From: Afipia sp.
GTDB lineage: Bacteria > Pseudomonadota > Alphaproteobacteria > Rhizobiales > Xanthobacteraceae
NCBI GenBank assembly: GCA_030652315.1
Contig: JAUSAX010000023.1
Span: forward strand, 1 to 53,042
Length of the DNA: 53,042 nucleotides
Reading direction: 5' to 3'
Shown here: piece by piece, positions 8,472 to 17,781 of the stretch
Layout: the number at the start of each line of letters is the position of its first letter
Position numbering within the stretch: position 1 is the stretch's first letter
Translations under genes and position numbers: made by a program
The notes under the pieces: model-generated
What the model saw: only the letters and a program-made list of their open reading frames with translations
What the model was told of the DNA's origin: nothing
Database searches by the model: none

Positions 8472-10441
8472 ATTCCGATCCCCACGAAACGGCTGTTAGT
8501 ATTACGTAGATTCCGGTACCGCGCCAGCGCCCACAACGGGAAGAACTTGGAATACCCGTGGTATCGCAAATAGAACACACGTGGGAACCCGCCCCCGGTG
8601 TACTGCGGCTCGGTCCAGAGCCCATCCTTGGTCTGATTTTGAATCAAATACGCAATGCCATGCTGAGTCGCGGGATGATCCACCTTCCCCGCAGCCATCA
8701 GGGCCAGCGTCGCCCAGGCTGTCTGCGAGGCTGTGGTTTCTGACTTCACATAGCCCTTGTAATCGAGCCGGTAGCTGTTGCCGTCCTCGCCCCAGCCTCC
8801 GTCGCTGTTCTGAATCGAGATCAGCCAGTCGGCGCCCTTCGCCATCACCGGATCGTTGTGATCGACGCCGGCTGCGTTCAGGGCGCAGAGCACGGACCAC
8901 GTCCCGTAGATGTAGTTGACGCCCCAGCGCCCGAACCACGAGCCGTCGGGCAACTGCGTGCGGCGAAGATATTCGATGCCGCGGGCCAGCGCCTCGCTGG
9001 TCTTGGCAGTTTCGCCAAGCTGCGCCAGCATCGAGACGCAGCGCGCGGTGACGTCCTCGGTCGGCGGATCAAGCAGCGCGCCATGGTCCGAGAACGGAAT
9101 GTTGTTCAAATAGTATTCGAGATTGTCGGCATCGAACGCGGCCCAGCCGCCATCCTTGCTTTGCAGGCCCAGCAACCATTCGCGGCCGCGCGCAATCGCC
9201 TCGTCGTATTTGGCGCCCGCTTGCAGCGTGCCGCGTGCACGGTCCATCGCCATGACGACGACAGCAGTGTCGTCGAGATCCGGATAATGCGCGTTGTTGT
9301 ACTGGAACGCCCAGCCGCCCGGACGCACGCCCGGACGCTTCTCGATCCAATCGCCCTCGACGTCGAGCACCTGCTTCGGTTTCAGCCAGTCCAGCGCGAC
9401 CTTGGCCGACGCTTCAGCCTTCTCGCCGCCGACTTCGATCATGGCGTGTGCGGCCAGCGCCGTGTCCCAGATTGGCGACACGCACGGCTGACAGTAGGCC
9501 TCATCGTCCTTGATCACGAGCAGGTTTTCGACCGACTGCCGCGCCAAAACGTAGTGAGGATGATCCTTCGGATAGCCAAGCAGATCATACATCATCACAG
9601 TGTTGGCCATCGCCGGGAAGATCGCGCCGAGACCGTCAACGCCATTCAGACGCTCAGTGACGAAGGCCACCGCCTTGTCGACCGCGCGCTGGCGGCTCTT
9701 CTTCGGAAACAGCGGATCGACGACGCGCAGAACCCTATCGAGCAGATCGAACCCTGTGAACCAGAGCTGGCTCTGATGCGGCGCTTTCGCCGTCATGCCG
9801 ATCGACTTTGGATCTTCCAGGAACAACTCATCGATGCCGACGCCGAGCGGATTGCGCGCGCGCGGCTTCTTGTTCATCAGCACCAGCAGCGGCACGATCA
9901 CGGTCCGCGCCCAGTACGAAATCTTGGTCAGGTGGATTGGAAACCAGCGCGGCAGCAGCATGATCTCCACCGGCATCATCGGCGCGGCACGCCAGGTGAC
10001 GACGCCGAACAGCGCCAGCATGATGCGGGTGAAGACGTTGCTCTTGATCGCACCACCGCGGCGAAGAATCTCCTCGCGCGCTTTCTTCATATGCGGCGCG
10101 TCCACGGAATCGCCGATCATCTTGAGCGCGAAGTAAGCCTTCACGCTGGCGCTCATATCGAACTCGTGGCCATAGAACAGCGACCAACCGCCATTCTCGT
10201 TCTGGATTCGGCGCAGGTAATTAGCGATCTTGGCTTCCAGCGCGGCATCGACGGGCTCGGCCAGATAGTGCCGCAACAAGACGTACTCGGCCGGAATCGT
10301 CGCGTCAGCCTCCAGCTCGAACACCCAGTGTCCGTCAGGCTTGCGCGTATCCAGAATCGCGCGGCTCGCAGCCGCGATACTGTTTTCGAGGGCCGGCGCC
10401 GTGGGCGCAGCAGCGGCCTTGTGTTCGTCGAGGAGAGTCAT
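8468..10441 (-). CDS. shc: Squalene-hopene cyclase
   Basis: The 657-residue monotopic membrane enzyme that cyclises squalene to hopene/hopanol, the defining step of hopanoid synthesis. The catalytic DXDD motif is seen as D388-L-D390-D391-T in PDLDDTAVVV. The family's repeated QW motifs are visible: QNENGGWSLF, QSKDGGWAAFD, LPDGSWFGRWG, QNSDGGWGED and QTKDGLWTE. Length matches other alphaproteobacterial cyclases. It starts with ATG 22 bases after hpnE and overlaps hpnG by 4 bases. Also called hpnF. Confidence 0.97.
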   Translation of the reverse strand: MTLLDEHKAAAAPTAPALENSIAAASRAILDTRKPDGHWVFELEADATIPAEYVLLRHYLAEPVDAALEAKIANYLRRIQNENGGWSLFYGHEFDMSASVKAYFALKMIGDSVDAPHMKKAREEILRRGGAIKSNVFTRIMLALFGVVTWRAAPMMPVEIMLLPRWFPIHLTKISYWARTVIVPLLVLMNKKPRARNPLGVGIDELFLEDPKSIGMTAKAPHQSQLWFTGFDLLDRVLRVVDPLFPKKSRQRAVDKAVAFVTERLNGVDGLGAIFPAMANTVMMYDLLGYPKDHPHYVLARQSVENLLVIKDDEAYCQPCVSPIWDTALAAHAMIEVGGEKAEASAKVALDWLKPKQVLDVEGDWIEKRPGVRPGGWAFQYNNAHYPDLDDTAVVVMAMDRARGTLQAGAKYDEAIARGREWLLGLQSKDGGWAAFDADNLEYYLNNIPFSDHGALLDPPTEDVTARCVSMLAQLGETAKTSEALARGIEYLRRTQLPDGSWFGRWGVNYIYGTWSVLCALNAAGVDHNDPVMAKGADWLISIQNSDGGWGEDGNSYRLDYKGYVKSETTASQTAWATLALMAAGKVDHPATQHGIAYLIQNQTKDGLWTEPQYTGGGFPRVFYLRYHGYSKFFPLWALARYRNLRNTNSRFVGIGM

Positions 10442-10463
10442 GGAACTCCGTAAAATGCTGAAT

Positions 10464-11723
10464 TTATTGCATTTTCAGGGCCATATCGGCAGCCTGATCA
10501 CCTGAGCGGATAGCCCCCTCAATGGTCGCTGGCAGTCCCGTATCAGTCCAATCGCCCGCGAGGAACAGGTTTTTCCAATCGGTGGCAGTCCCTGGACGCA
10601 TAGCATTTTGTTCCGGAGTTGCCTCAAATGTGGCACGCCGTTCGCGCACGATCTGCCATGGCGGCAGTGGCCCATTCGCCACCTCATCGCCGAGGCCTGC
10701 GGCCTTGCAGATGTCGCGCCAGATGTCGCGTGCCAACTGTTCACGCGGCACATTCACCAGCCGGTCAGCATTACTGATGGTGATCGACAGCCGCTGCGGA
10801 AACGCAAACAGCCATTCGATCAGTCCACCGACCACGCCCATCATCGGCGGCATGTTGTCCGGCGGATCGTAGCGGAAATGCGCGTTGACGATCGCGCGGA
10901 ATTTTGTCGGCGCCTTCAACCCGAGCAGGATGGATGACGCAGCGCGTGGCGGCACCGCGAGCACGACAACGTCGCTCGGTGCCACGGTGACCGTGTCGTC
11001 ACCGAACTCCAGAGCCGAGATGGTCTCGCCTGCCATCAGAACCTGACGCAATTCATGGCCGAAGTTGAGCGAGGCACCCTTCTCGCGCAGCAGCTTCAAC
11101 GCTGGATCGACCAGAACGGCGCTCAGACCGTCGCGCGCAATCAGCGGACGGCACGACTTTCCGCCAGCAAGCAACGTCTCGCGCACGATAGCGCCCGCGA
11201 GACCCGCCGAGCCTTCCGGCGGATCGACGTTCAGCGCCGCGAGCAGCAGCGGCTGCACCAGCCGCTCATAAAGCATGCCTTCGCATTTCACGGTTTTGCC
11301 GACCAGTGCATCGGTCCCCGCCCAGATTACCGGCGCGAGTGCGAGGTAATCGCTCACACTCGTGTCCGGGACACGGCGCGACTTGTCGAATACCCATGTC
11401 GGCAAGCGGCCGTTGCCGAGATCGAGCATCCAACGCTTGTCGGTTTTCAGATCGACAAAATTGAACTGCGCGCGCTCCGGTCCCACGAGACCGGCCTCGC
11501 TCCCGATGGCCAGCGCATACGACCGCGCATGGAGATTCCCCGACAGCAAGAGATGATTGCCGTTGTCGATGACGAGATCGGTCGCAGCGTCATAGTACGA
11601 GCGGCAACGGCCACCGGCCTGCTGCGTCGCTTCATGGACGTGAACCTGGAATCCTTCATTCGCGAGCCGAATAGCCGCGGCTAGGCCGGAGACCCCGGCG
11701 CCGATGATATGTGCTTTTGCCAT
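10464..11723 (-). CDS. hpnE: Squalene-forming FAD oxidoreductase HpnE
   Basis: A 419-residue FAD-dependent amine-oxidase-fold enzyme that reduces hydroxysqualene to squalene. The N-terminus carries the dinucleotide-binding motif HIIGAGVSGLAAAIRLA (GAGVSG at residues 8-13) and EA at the end of the second strand; the C-terminal FAD motif is seen as LFLAGDWTDTGLPATIEGAIRSG. The reading frame is open further upstream inside hpnD, but the ATG at 11723 begins right at the Rossmann motif and forms a TGATG stop/start overlap with hpnD, so it is the real start. Part of the hpnC-D-E squalene module, which replaces eukaryote-type squalene synthase. Confidence 0.95.
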   Translation of the reverse strand: MAKAHIIGAGVSGLAAAIRLANEGFQVHVHEATQQAGGRCRSYYDAATDLVIDNGNHLLLSGNLHARSYALAIGSEAGLVGPERAQFNFVDLKTDKRWMLDLGNGRLPTWVFDKSRRVPDTSVSDYLALAPVIWAGTDALVGKTVKCEGMLYERLVQPLLLAALNVDPPEGSAGLAGAIVRETLLAGGKSCRPLIARDGLSAVLVDPALKLLREKGASLNFGHELRQVLMAGETISALEFGDDTVTVAPSDVVVLAVPPRAASSILLGLKAPTKFRAIVNAHFRYDPPDNMPPMMGVVGGLIEWLFAFPQRLSITISNADRLVNVPREQLARDIWRDICKAAGLGDEVANGPLPPWQIVRERRATFEATPEQNAMRPGTATDWKNLFLAGDWTDTGLPATIEGAIRSGDQAADMALKMQ

Positions 11724-12562
11724 CAGATAAATGCGTACCGAATGAGAATGAAAATCTTGGCTGCCTTGCTGAGCTTGACCGGTCTGCGCGGCAACGCGAA
11801 GCCGCGTTCGACCAGCTTTTCGAGGATCGCGTGATAATATTCCGACATGATCTTCGGCGCGCGGACAACGCGGCGTGAATTGCGCGCCATAATATCGTTC
11901 GATTTGGCGAAGTGACTGCGCGCCTGCTTCAGGATTCCCTCGCATACGCGCGGCAGCCGCAGATCGGATGCGACCACCAACGGATCGTTCGACATGATGC
12001 CCGCGGCGTTGAGATCTTCGCGTGGCAGGTAAAGCCGGCCGAGACCGGCGTCCTCGTCGATATCGCGCAGAATGTTGGTCAGTTGGAGCGCGCGGCCGAG
12101 ATGATGCGCCAGCAGGATCCCGTCGTCCTCGCCGAGGCCGAATACCCGCACCGACAATCGCCCCACCGCACTCGCAACCCGGTCGCAGTAAAGATCGAGC
12201 GTCTGCGCATCCGGCGCACGGATGTCGGCGGGCACGTCCATCTCCATGCCATCGATGATGGCGATGAAATCCTCGCGCCGCAGACCAAACTGCTTCACCG
12301 ACGACACATAGTCGCGCAGATGCTGCGGCGGATTTCCGGCATAAAGCGCGTCGATATCGCGTCGCCACTGATCCAGCGCTTTCAGCCGCTCAGGACGCGG
12401 GCCGTCGGAATCAGCGATATCGTCGACCTGCCGGCAGAAGCTGTAGATCTGGAACATCGCCTCGCGCTGCTCGCGCGGCAGAATACGCATCGCTGCATAA
12501 AACGAACTGCCGGAGGCGGAGCCTTCGGGCGTGATTTGCGATGTGACGTCAGCAGTAGTCAT
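11723..12562 (-). CDS. hpnD: Presqualene diphosphate synthase HpnD
   Basis: A 279-residue trans-isoprenyl diphosphate synthase (head-to-head class) that joins two farnesyl diphosphates into presqualene diphosphate. The first aspartate-rich motif is RQVDDIADSD (D47-D48-xx-D51), and the second is LTNILRDIDED at 161-171, both intact, as needed for the magnesium-dependent first half-reaction. The ATG at 12562 follows the hpnC stop by 6 bases, and its TGA overlaps the hpnE ATG by one base. HpnC next door is a paralog with a changed second motif, which separates their roles. Confidence 0.95.
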   Translation of the reverse strand: MTTADVTSQITPEGSASGSSFYAAMRILPREQREAMFQIYSFCRQVDDIADSDGPRPERLKALDQWRRDIDALYAGNPPQHLRDYVSSVKQFGLRREDFIAIIDGMEMDVPADIRAPDAQTLDLYCDRVASAVGRLSVRVFGLGEDDGILLAHHLGRALQLTNILRDIDEDAGLGRLYLPREDLNAAGIMSNDPLVVASDLRLPRVCEGILKQARSHFAKSNDIMARNSRRVVRAPKIMSEYYHAILEKLVERGFALPRRPVKLSKAAKIFILIRYAFI

Positions 12563-12568
12563 GATGCA

Positions 12569-13447
12569 TCACGCGCCGGAAACGTGGCGAACAACCGGCG
12601 TCTGTCCGGTCGCACGCTGGTACAGCGTGCGCGCCATTGCCGAGAGCGCGACGCCCAGCATCTGCTGTTTGGAGAGGTGAACGCGCTCGCTCAACGGATC
12701 GCGGACCTTCAGCAGATTGACGATCCTGTCGGCAAAGGCATCGATCACGGCAATCTCCAGCCCGAGACGCGTATCCTTCACCTGAGCAGGAAGCGAGCGC
12801 CCTTTGTTCAGAAGCGTTTCAGTCCGGCGCGCCAGATCTTGCAGGCATTTCAGTAACGCCGGCGGCGCGTGTCCCTCGCCCAGCATCTCCACCGTTGCAC
12901 CTGCGGCGGCAAGCGCGTCGCGCGGGATATAGACGCGGTCGAGGTCGAGATAGTCCTTGCCGCAATCCTGCAGGTGGTTGTTGATCTGCAAGGCCGCGCA
13001 GATTGCATCGGACGCGGCCCAGGTCGAACGATCCTCGCCGTGGACGTCCAGCATGAAGCGGCCGACCGGCATCGCCGAGAGTGAGCAGTAATGGATCAGT
13101 TCATCCCAGTTTTCGTAGCGCAGTTTGGTGACATCCAGACGAAATGCGTTCAGCAGATCCTGCGCATGCTTCGGCGACATCCCGCGTTCGGCAAATGCAG
13201 CGCGCAGCACCACGGCCTCCCGCTGGCTATCGCCCTTGCCGAGGAGTTCAGCTTCCAGCAAATCAAGCTTGTCGAGCTTGTCCTGCGGCGCGAGCGACGC
13301 ATGATCCGCGATGTCATCGCCGGTGCGCACGAAATTGTAGAACGCAAGAATCAGCGCGCGATGGCGCGGATGGATGATCCACGATGCGACCGGAAAGTTC
13401 TCGTCCTTATGGCCTTTGCCTGAACGCAATTCGCCTGCTGTTGTCAT
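12569..13447 (-). CDS. hpnC: Hydroxysqualene synthase HpnC
   Basis: A 292-residue paralog of HpnD that converts presqualene diphosphate to hydroxysqualene. The first motif, TGDDIADHA (D44-D45-xx-D48), is kept, while the second is NNHLQDCGKD (156-165) instead of NxxxDxxxD with an LRD core, as expected for HpnC. The open frame runs on upstream into hpnB, but ATG 13447 overlaps the hpnB stop as TAATG and gives the usual N-terminus (MTTAGELRSGKGHKDENFPV). It lies between hpnB and hpnD in a tightly coupled operon. Confidence 0.94.
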   Translation of the reverse strand: MTTAGELRSGKGHKDENFPVASWIIHPRHRALILAFYNFVRTGDDIADHASLAPQDKLDKLDLLEAELLGKGDSQREAVVLRAAFAERGMSPKHAQDLLNAFRLDVTKLRYENWDELIHYCSLSAMPVGRFMLDVHGEDRSTWAASDAICAALQINNHLQDCGKDYLDLDRVYIPRDALAAAGATVEMLGEGHAPPALLKCLQDLARRTETLLNKGRSLPAQVKDTRLGLEIAVIDAFADRIVNLLKVRDPLSERVHLSKQQMLGVALSAMARTLYQRATGQTPVVRHVSGA

Positions 13448-14643
13448 TACGAACTGGATACCTGTGCTTGGGCGCGGCCTTTCCACATTCCGCCACGTCC
13501 CTGAAAGTACTGGACCGCGGAATTGACCGTGAACACCATGTAAGCGATTGCGATTGCGGGGAGCGCGAGCCCCCAAAGCGCGGACTGCCCATAATATCGC
13601 AGGGTGGGCTGGAACGCGAGCGCCATCAGCACCCATGCCGCCGCTGCAAATCCCGCAGCAAAACCGTCGCCGAACAGCACGATCAGGACCGGCGCCAGAT
13701 ATACAAGGCACATGCCAAGAATGGTTCCGATCAGGATCGCCACCGAATATCGCAGTTGCGCGTAGGCCGACCGGGAAATCATCTGCCCGACATTGGCGAT
13801 GGTATCCGATGCACGAACGCTTTTGACGTCCTGCGAGAAGCCGAGCCACACCGTCCCCTGCGTCTTCAGCCGCGCGCCGAGGGCGCAGTCGTCGATTAGC
13901 GATCCGCGGATCGCATCAATGCCGCCGGCATTTTTCAGCGCATCCCAGCGAGCAAGAATGCAGCCGCCGCCGGCCGCAGCTGTTGAGCGAGAGGAATTGC
14001 GTACCCAGCCGAACGGATAAAGCATCCCGAAGAAGAAGATGAACGCGGGGATCAGATACTTTTCGGCAAAGCTCTCGCAACGAAGCTTCGCCATCACGGA
14101 CGTCATCGCAAGCTTGTCATTCTGCGCACGCGCCACCAGCCGCATCAGCACATCGCCGGAATAGACGATGTCCGCATCCGTCAGCAGGACGTAGTCCGGT
14201 GGCGATGGCCGATCCTCGACCATTGTAAGTCCCTGCTTCACCGCCCACAGCTTGCCGGTCCAGCCGGACGGCAGCGGACGACCCTGCAGCACTGTCAGAC
14301 GATCCGATGCACCCATTGCCGCAGCGGCATCGCTCGCGATCTGCGGCGTGCCGTCCTGGCTTTGATCATCGACCAGGATCATCGACAGCACGCCGGGATA
14401 AGGCTGACTGAGAATCGACGTCACGCAGGCACCGACGCCCGCAGCCTCGTCCCGCGCCGGCACGACAACGGCGATCGAGGGCCAATTCACGAAGCCGGGC
14501 GCAGGCGCCAGATCATCAAACTTTTTTGTGCGCCAGAAGTCGCCCCGGCCCGCGATCAGATAAACCCAGGTCGCGAGGGAGAGCGCGGCAATAACCAATG
14601 ATATTTGAGCAGACAATTCAGGCTCGCGAGCAAGGTTGGACAC
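13447..14643 (-). CDS. hpnB: Hopanoid-associated glycosyltransferase HpnB
   Basis: A 398-residue membrane-bound family 2 glycosyltransferase. An N-terminal membrane helix (about residues 12-28) is followed by a GT-A domain with VVVPARDEAAGVGACV near 57, LVDDQSQDGTPQIA near 91, and the D-x-D motif in LLTDADIVYSG near 155. Several C-terminal hydrophobic segments follow from about 290. The family is tied to hopanoid clusters by position; its acceptor is not proven. The start is GTG at 14643. It is the first gene of the hpnB-C-D-E-shc-hpnG unit; the 167 bases upstream hold an A/T-rich stretch that could be its promoter. Confidence 0.87.
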   Translation of the reverse strand: MSNLAREPELSAQISLVIAALSLATWVYLIAGRGDFWRTKKFDDLAPAPGFVNWPSIAVVVPARDEAAGVGACVTSILSQPYPGVLSMILVDDQSQDGTPQIASDAAAAMGASDRLTVLQGRPLPSGWTGKLWAVKQGLTMVEDRPSPPDYVLLTDADIVYSGDVLMRLVARAQNDKLAMTSVMAKLRCESFAEKYLIPAFIFFFGMLYPFGWVRNSSRSTAAAGGGCILARWDALKNAGGIDAIRGSLIDDCALGARLKTQGTVWLGFSQDVKSVRASDTIANVGQMISRSAYAQLRYSVAILIGTILGMCLVYLAPVLIVLFGDGFAAGFAAAAWVLMALAFQPTLRYYGQSALWGLALPAIAIAYMVFTVNSAVQYFQGRGGMWKGRAQAQVSSS

Positions 14644-14698
14644 GGGGAAGCAGGCCTCCGCCGCAGTCGATTAGCAGGTTCGCGCCTCCTAGCACAAT

Positions 14699-14711
14699 CC
14701 TCCATTGGAGG
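14699..14711. promoter_or_regulatory. Short dyad in the hpnB leader
   Basis: CCTCCATTGGAGG has 6-bp arms around a single T. It lies 56 bases upstream of the hpnB start, just downstream of an A/T-rich stretch (14713-14745, minus-strand sense) that could be the promoter of the hpnB-hpnG operon. It could be an operator half-dyad or a leader hairpin that masks Shine-Dalgarno-like GGAGG. The role is a guess. Confidence 0.25.
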
Positions 14712-14810
14712 GAAATATCTCTATTATTTCAGTATTTTACGGCCACGTTTCGAGGCTGCCGGATACTCTCATGGGCGGGCCCGCTGCATTCAGGCCGATT
14801 CAGGGAACCA

Positions 14811-15998
14811 TCAGACGTTTTGGCCAGCCGCGAAGCCCGACGACCACGCCCATTGGAAATTGAAGCCGCCGAGGTGGCCGGTGACGTCGATCACCTCACC
14901 GACAAAGAACAATCCCGGCACGGACTTGGCTTCAAAGGTTTTGGACGACAGTTCGCCTGTATCGACCCCACCGAGCGTGACTTCCGCCGTCCGGTAACCT
15001 TCGGTCCCACGCGGGGTCACCTGCCACTTGTTCACGAGCATCGCGACCGCCTGCAATTGCCGGTCGGACAGATCCGCCATGCGCGAAGTTCCGCCGCCCG
15101 CCTCTGCGATCATCTGCGCGAGCCGCCCCGGCAGCAGCCGCGCAAGCCCGGTCGCCAATTCCTGGCGCGGATGATCGCGGCGCATCTCCTTCAGCGCCGC
15201 GAAGACATCGACGCCGGGCGCCATATCGATCTGAATGTCGTCGCCGTCATGCCAATAGGATGAAATTTGCAGGATCGCCGGGCCGCTCAATCCGCGATGG
15301 GTAAACAGCATCGCCTCGTCGAACTGCGTCCCATCGCATCTCACCACCGCCTCGACGGAAACTCCGGCAAGGTCTTTTGATCGCGCCAGCAAGGCTTCAT
15401 CGAATGTCAGCGGCACAAGTCCTGCGCGCGGGGGTACGATCTTGAGACCGAATTGTTCGGCGATTTTGTAGCCGAAGCCGCTCGATCCCATCTTGGGAAT
15501 CGATGGACCGCCGGTGGCGATGACCAGCGAGCGCCCGCGCATCTCTCCACGATCGGTGATGACGGTGAAACCACCCTCACCCTTCGCGACCGACGATATC
15601 TTCGTGCCCGGATGCAGCGTTACGCCGGCCCTTCCGCATTTGTCGAGCAGCATGTCGATGATTTGCTGCGAAGAGTCATCGCAGAACAGTTGGCCGCGCG
15701 TCTTCTCGTGATAGGCGATGCGATGTTTCTCGACCAGCGCGATGAAATCGTGCTGGGTGTATCCGCTCAGCGCCGACTTGCAGAAATGCGGATTGCGGGA
15801 CAGGAAGTTCGCAGGCGTGGTGTGCAGGTTGGTGAAATTACAGCGTCCTCCGCCGGAAATACGGATCTTCTCGGCCGGACGCTTCGCCTGTTCGATCACC
15901 GCCACACGCCGGCCGCGCCCGCCGGCAACACCGGCGCACATCAAACCCGCCGCCCCTCCGCCGAGGACGACGACGTCGTAAATCAGCGGCTGCTTCAT
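14811..15998 (-). CDS. HI0933-family NAD(P)/FAD-dependent oxidoreductase
   Basis: A 395-residue flavoprotein of the HI0933/BaiN type. The FAD-binding start is DVVVLGGGAAGLMCAGVA, followed by the family signature KIRISGGGRCNFTNL near 44-58, then LVIATGGPSIPKMGSSGFGY near 160, and the closing FAD motif LFFVGEVIDVTGHLGGFNFQWAWSSG. The BaiN member of this family acts on steroid double bonds; most members have no known substrate. It sits between hpnP (47 bases upstream) and hpnB, all on one strand, so it may share the hpnP transcript. A role in redox trimming of hopanoids is possible but unproven; it may be an unrelated housekeeping flavoprotein. Confidence 0.85.
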   Translation of the reverse strand: MKQPLIYDVVVLGGGAAGLMCAGVAGGRGRRVAVIEQAKRPAEKIRISGGGRCNFTNLHTTPANFLSRNPHFCKSALSGYTQHDFIALVEKHRIAYHEKTRGQLFCDDSSQQIIDMLLDKCGRAGVTLHPGTKISSVAKGEGGFTVITDRGEMRGRSLVIATGGPSIPKMGSSGFGYKIAEQFGLKIVPPRAGLVPLTFDEALLARSKDLAGVSVEAVVRCDGTQFDEAMLFTHRGLSGPAILQISSYWHDGDDIQIDMAPGVDVFAALKEMRRDHPRQELATGLARLLPGRLAQMIAEAGGGTSRMADLSDRQLQAVAMLVNKWQVTPRGTEGYRTAEVTLGGVDTGELSSKTFEAKSVPGLFFVGEVIDVTGHLGGFNFQWAWSSGFAAGQNV

Positions 15999-16045
15999 AG
16001 AAGTTCAGGCAATAACGCGTTCGGCGCGACCATCATCGTGTCGCA

Positions 16046-17632
16046 TCATTCAGCGGCGACAGGCATGTCCCGCAATCTCGTCGAATAATACGATGCATTC
16101 TGCTGCCCACCCGATGCGTCCCGCGCGAACAATATCAGATGGTGGGCGACCAGACCAACAGTGATGACACGCTCGATGTCGCCGCGCTTGAGCAGCGGCA
16201 GCGAGAACTTCCAGAACTCGCGCCTGTAATCGCTCTTGACGCCGACCTGCCAGACGATGTTGGCGAACATGGTCAGGCCGCGCTTGATATTGCGCAACGA
16301 CAACCGTTCCTTGCTGTTGGGCAACTTGATCCGGTTCGGATAGGTGTGGATCACCTGATACTCGAAACGTGCGAACAGCTTTTCGGGCGTGTAGGCCCGG
16401 CCCATGCACTCGCGCCATGTGGAGACGACGTGATCGTAGGGAAGCAGGAAATCGACGTTAGAATCGCGGTCGCTGTCCCCGATCAGGCGGCCTTCGCGCT
16501 TGAGGCGATCCCACAGCGGCGTCTTCGGCAACGCCTGCAACAGGTTGATCGTCAGCAGCGGGATTTGCGATTGGTCTACGAATTCGAGAATACCCTCGCC
16601 CGCTTCGAGCGAGTCGGTATCCAGCCCGAGGATGATGCCGGACACCACTTCCAGGCCATAGCTGTTGAGCGTCTGCACACCCTCCAGGATCGGCATCACC
16701 ATGTTGTGCTGTTTTGACATCGCCTTCAGCGCAGCAGGATCCGGCGTTTCGATGCCGCAGAACACCGTGGCGAAGTAGGCATCGCGCATCAGCGCCAGGA
16801 TTTCGGGACGCTTCGCGATGTTCAGCGTGGCCTCGCACGCGAACTGAAGCGCGAAGCCGTTGCGCTTCTGCCATTCGACAAGATGCGGAAGGAGCTCCAG
16901 CGCCGCCTTGCGGTTGCCGATGAAATTGTCGTCGACGAAGTACACCGAGCCGGTGAGACCGCATTCGAGCAGCTTGTCGAGTTCTGCCGTAACCTGTTCG
17001 GGCGTCTTCAGGCGCGGGTTCCGTCCATAAAGTCCGGGGATGTCGCAGAACTCGCACTGATAGGGACATCCGCTGGAAAACTGGATGCTGCCGAGAAAAT
17101 AACGCTCGAGCGGAATCAGCTCATACGCCGGAATCGGAAATTCCGACATCTCGCGGCGTTCTTGCGTCGTGAGAACGACCTGCTTGTCCGGCCGCGACGT
17201 ATCGCGCCCCAGACGCCGAAACAGGTCTTCGGTGGCGTCGCCAAGTTCGCCGACATGAAGATAGTCGAAATCCGGGTAATTCTCCGGACACGCACTGACG
17301 GACGGGCCACCGAGCGCCACGGCAAGATTATGCTCATGGCCGCGGCGGCAGATGTCGTTGATTTGCGGACGCTGGATATGCATTCCGCTGACGAAAACGG
17401 CGTCGGCCCAGTCGAAATCCTCGGCCGTCGCGACTTTCATGTTCTCGTCGAGAAAGCGGACCTCCCAGCCCTTGGGCAGGGAAGCGGCAATCAGCAGCAG
17501 CCCCTGAGGGGGCATGAACGCCTGAACGCCGTCGGTCAGGGGGTATGCGTATTCGAAAGTGCCAAATGAGGGTGAATACCGGGGAAAAACACAAAGGATA
17601 CGGCGAAGGGAAGGACTTACGACGTCTCTCAT
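16046..17632 (-). CDS. hpnP: Hopanoid C-2 methyltransferase HpnP
   Basis: A 528-residue B12-binding-domain radical-SAM protein. Residues 10-150 form the cobalamin-binding-like region (GVQAFMPPQGLLLIAASLP, ALGGPSVSACPENYPDFDY). The radical-SAM cysteines are C189, C193 and C196 in SGCPYQCEFCDIPGLYG. The C-terminal third has the LLQALPKTPLWDRLKREGRL segment typical of DUF4070. This domain order and length fit HpnP, which methylates hopanoids at C-2, rather than HpnJ, which is shorter. Its place at the head of the hopanoid run supports this. The ATG is at 17632. In R. palustris TIE-1 hpnP is controlled by the stress sigma factor EcfG; a matching box lies about 140 bases upstream here. Confidence 0.85.
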   Translation of the reverse strand: MRDVVSPSLRRILCVFPRYSPSFGTFEYAYPLTDGVQAFMPPQGLLLIAASLPKGWEVRFLDENMKVATAEDFDWADAVFVSGMHIQRPQINDICRRGHEHNLAVALGGPSVSACPENYPDFDYLHVGELGDATEDLFRRLGRDTSRPDKQVVLTTQERREMSEFPIPAYELIPLERYFLGSIQFSSGCPYQCEFCDIPGLYGRNPRLKTPEQVTAELDKLLECGLTGSVYFVDDNFIGNRKAALELLPHLVEWQKRNGFALQFACEATLNIAKRPEILALMRDAYFATVFCGIETPDPAALKAMSKQHNMVMPILEGVQTLNSYGLEVVSGIILGLDTDSLEAGEGILEFVDQSQIPLLTINLLQALPKTPLWDRLKREGRLIGDSDRDSNVDFLLPYDHVVSTWRECMGRAYTPEKLFARFEYQVIHTYPNRIKLPNSKERLSLRNIKRGLTMFANIVWQVGVKSDYRREFWKFSLPLLKRGDIERVITVGLVAHHLILFARDASGGQQNASYYSTRLRDMPVAAE

Positions 17633-17755
17633 CAGGCCCCCTGCTCTCGAGATGTGCAGTTGCGCTAAGAACGAGCCACAATTCCGGTGAGATTAGGGCG
17701 CTTCCAAGGAGGCAGACCCGCGCTCAGCGCAACCTTACTCAGATAAGCAAGCTGT

Positions 17756-17781
17756 GGACCAGTCCAAGAACAACTGCCGTT
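17756..17781 (+). promoter_or_regulatory. Possible EcfG-like promoter for the reductase gene
   Basis: GGACC (17756-17760), 17 bases, then CGTT (17778-17781): one mismatch to the EcfG consensus GGAAC-N16/17-CGTT. It lies about 90 bases before the gene at 17871. A match of this length can arise by chance. Confidence 0.25.

Noticed and set aside
8858..10453. A 531-codon open frame opposite shc
   Set aside because: Same antisense composition artefact; shc on the other strand has all its motifs.
11724..12368. Upstream extension of the hpnE reading frame
   Set aside because: It lies in another frame of hpnD, has no family similarity, and the ATG at 11723 starts at the FAD motif.
13448..13849. Upstream extension of the hpnC reading frame
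   Set aside because: It overlaps hpnB in another frame; ATG 13447 gives the proper HpnC N-terminus.
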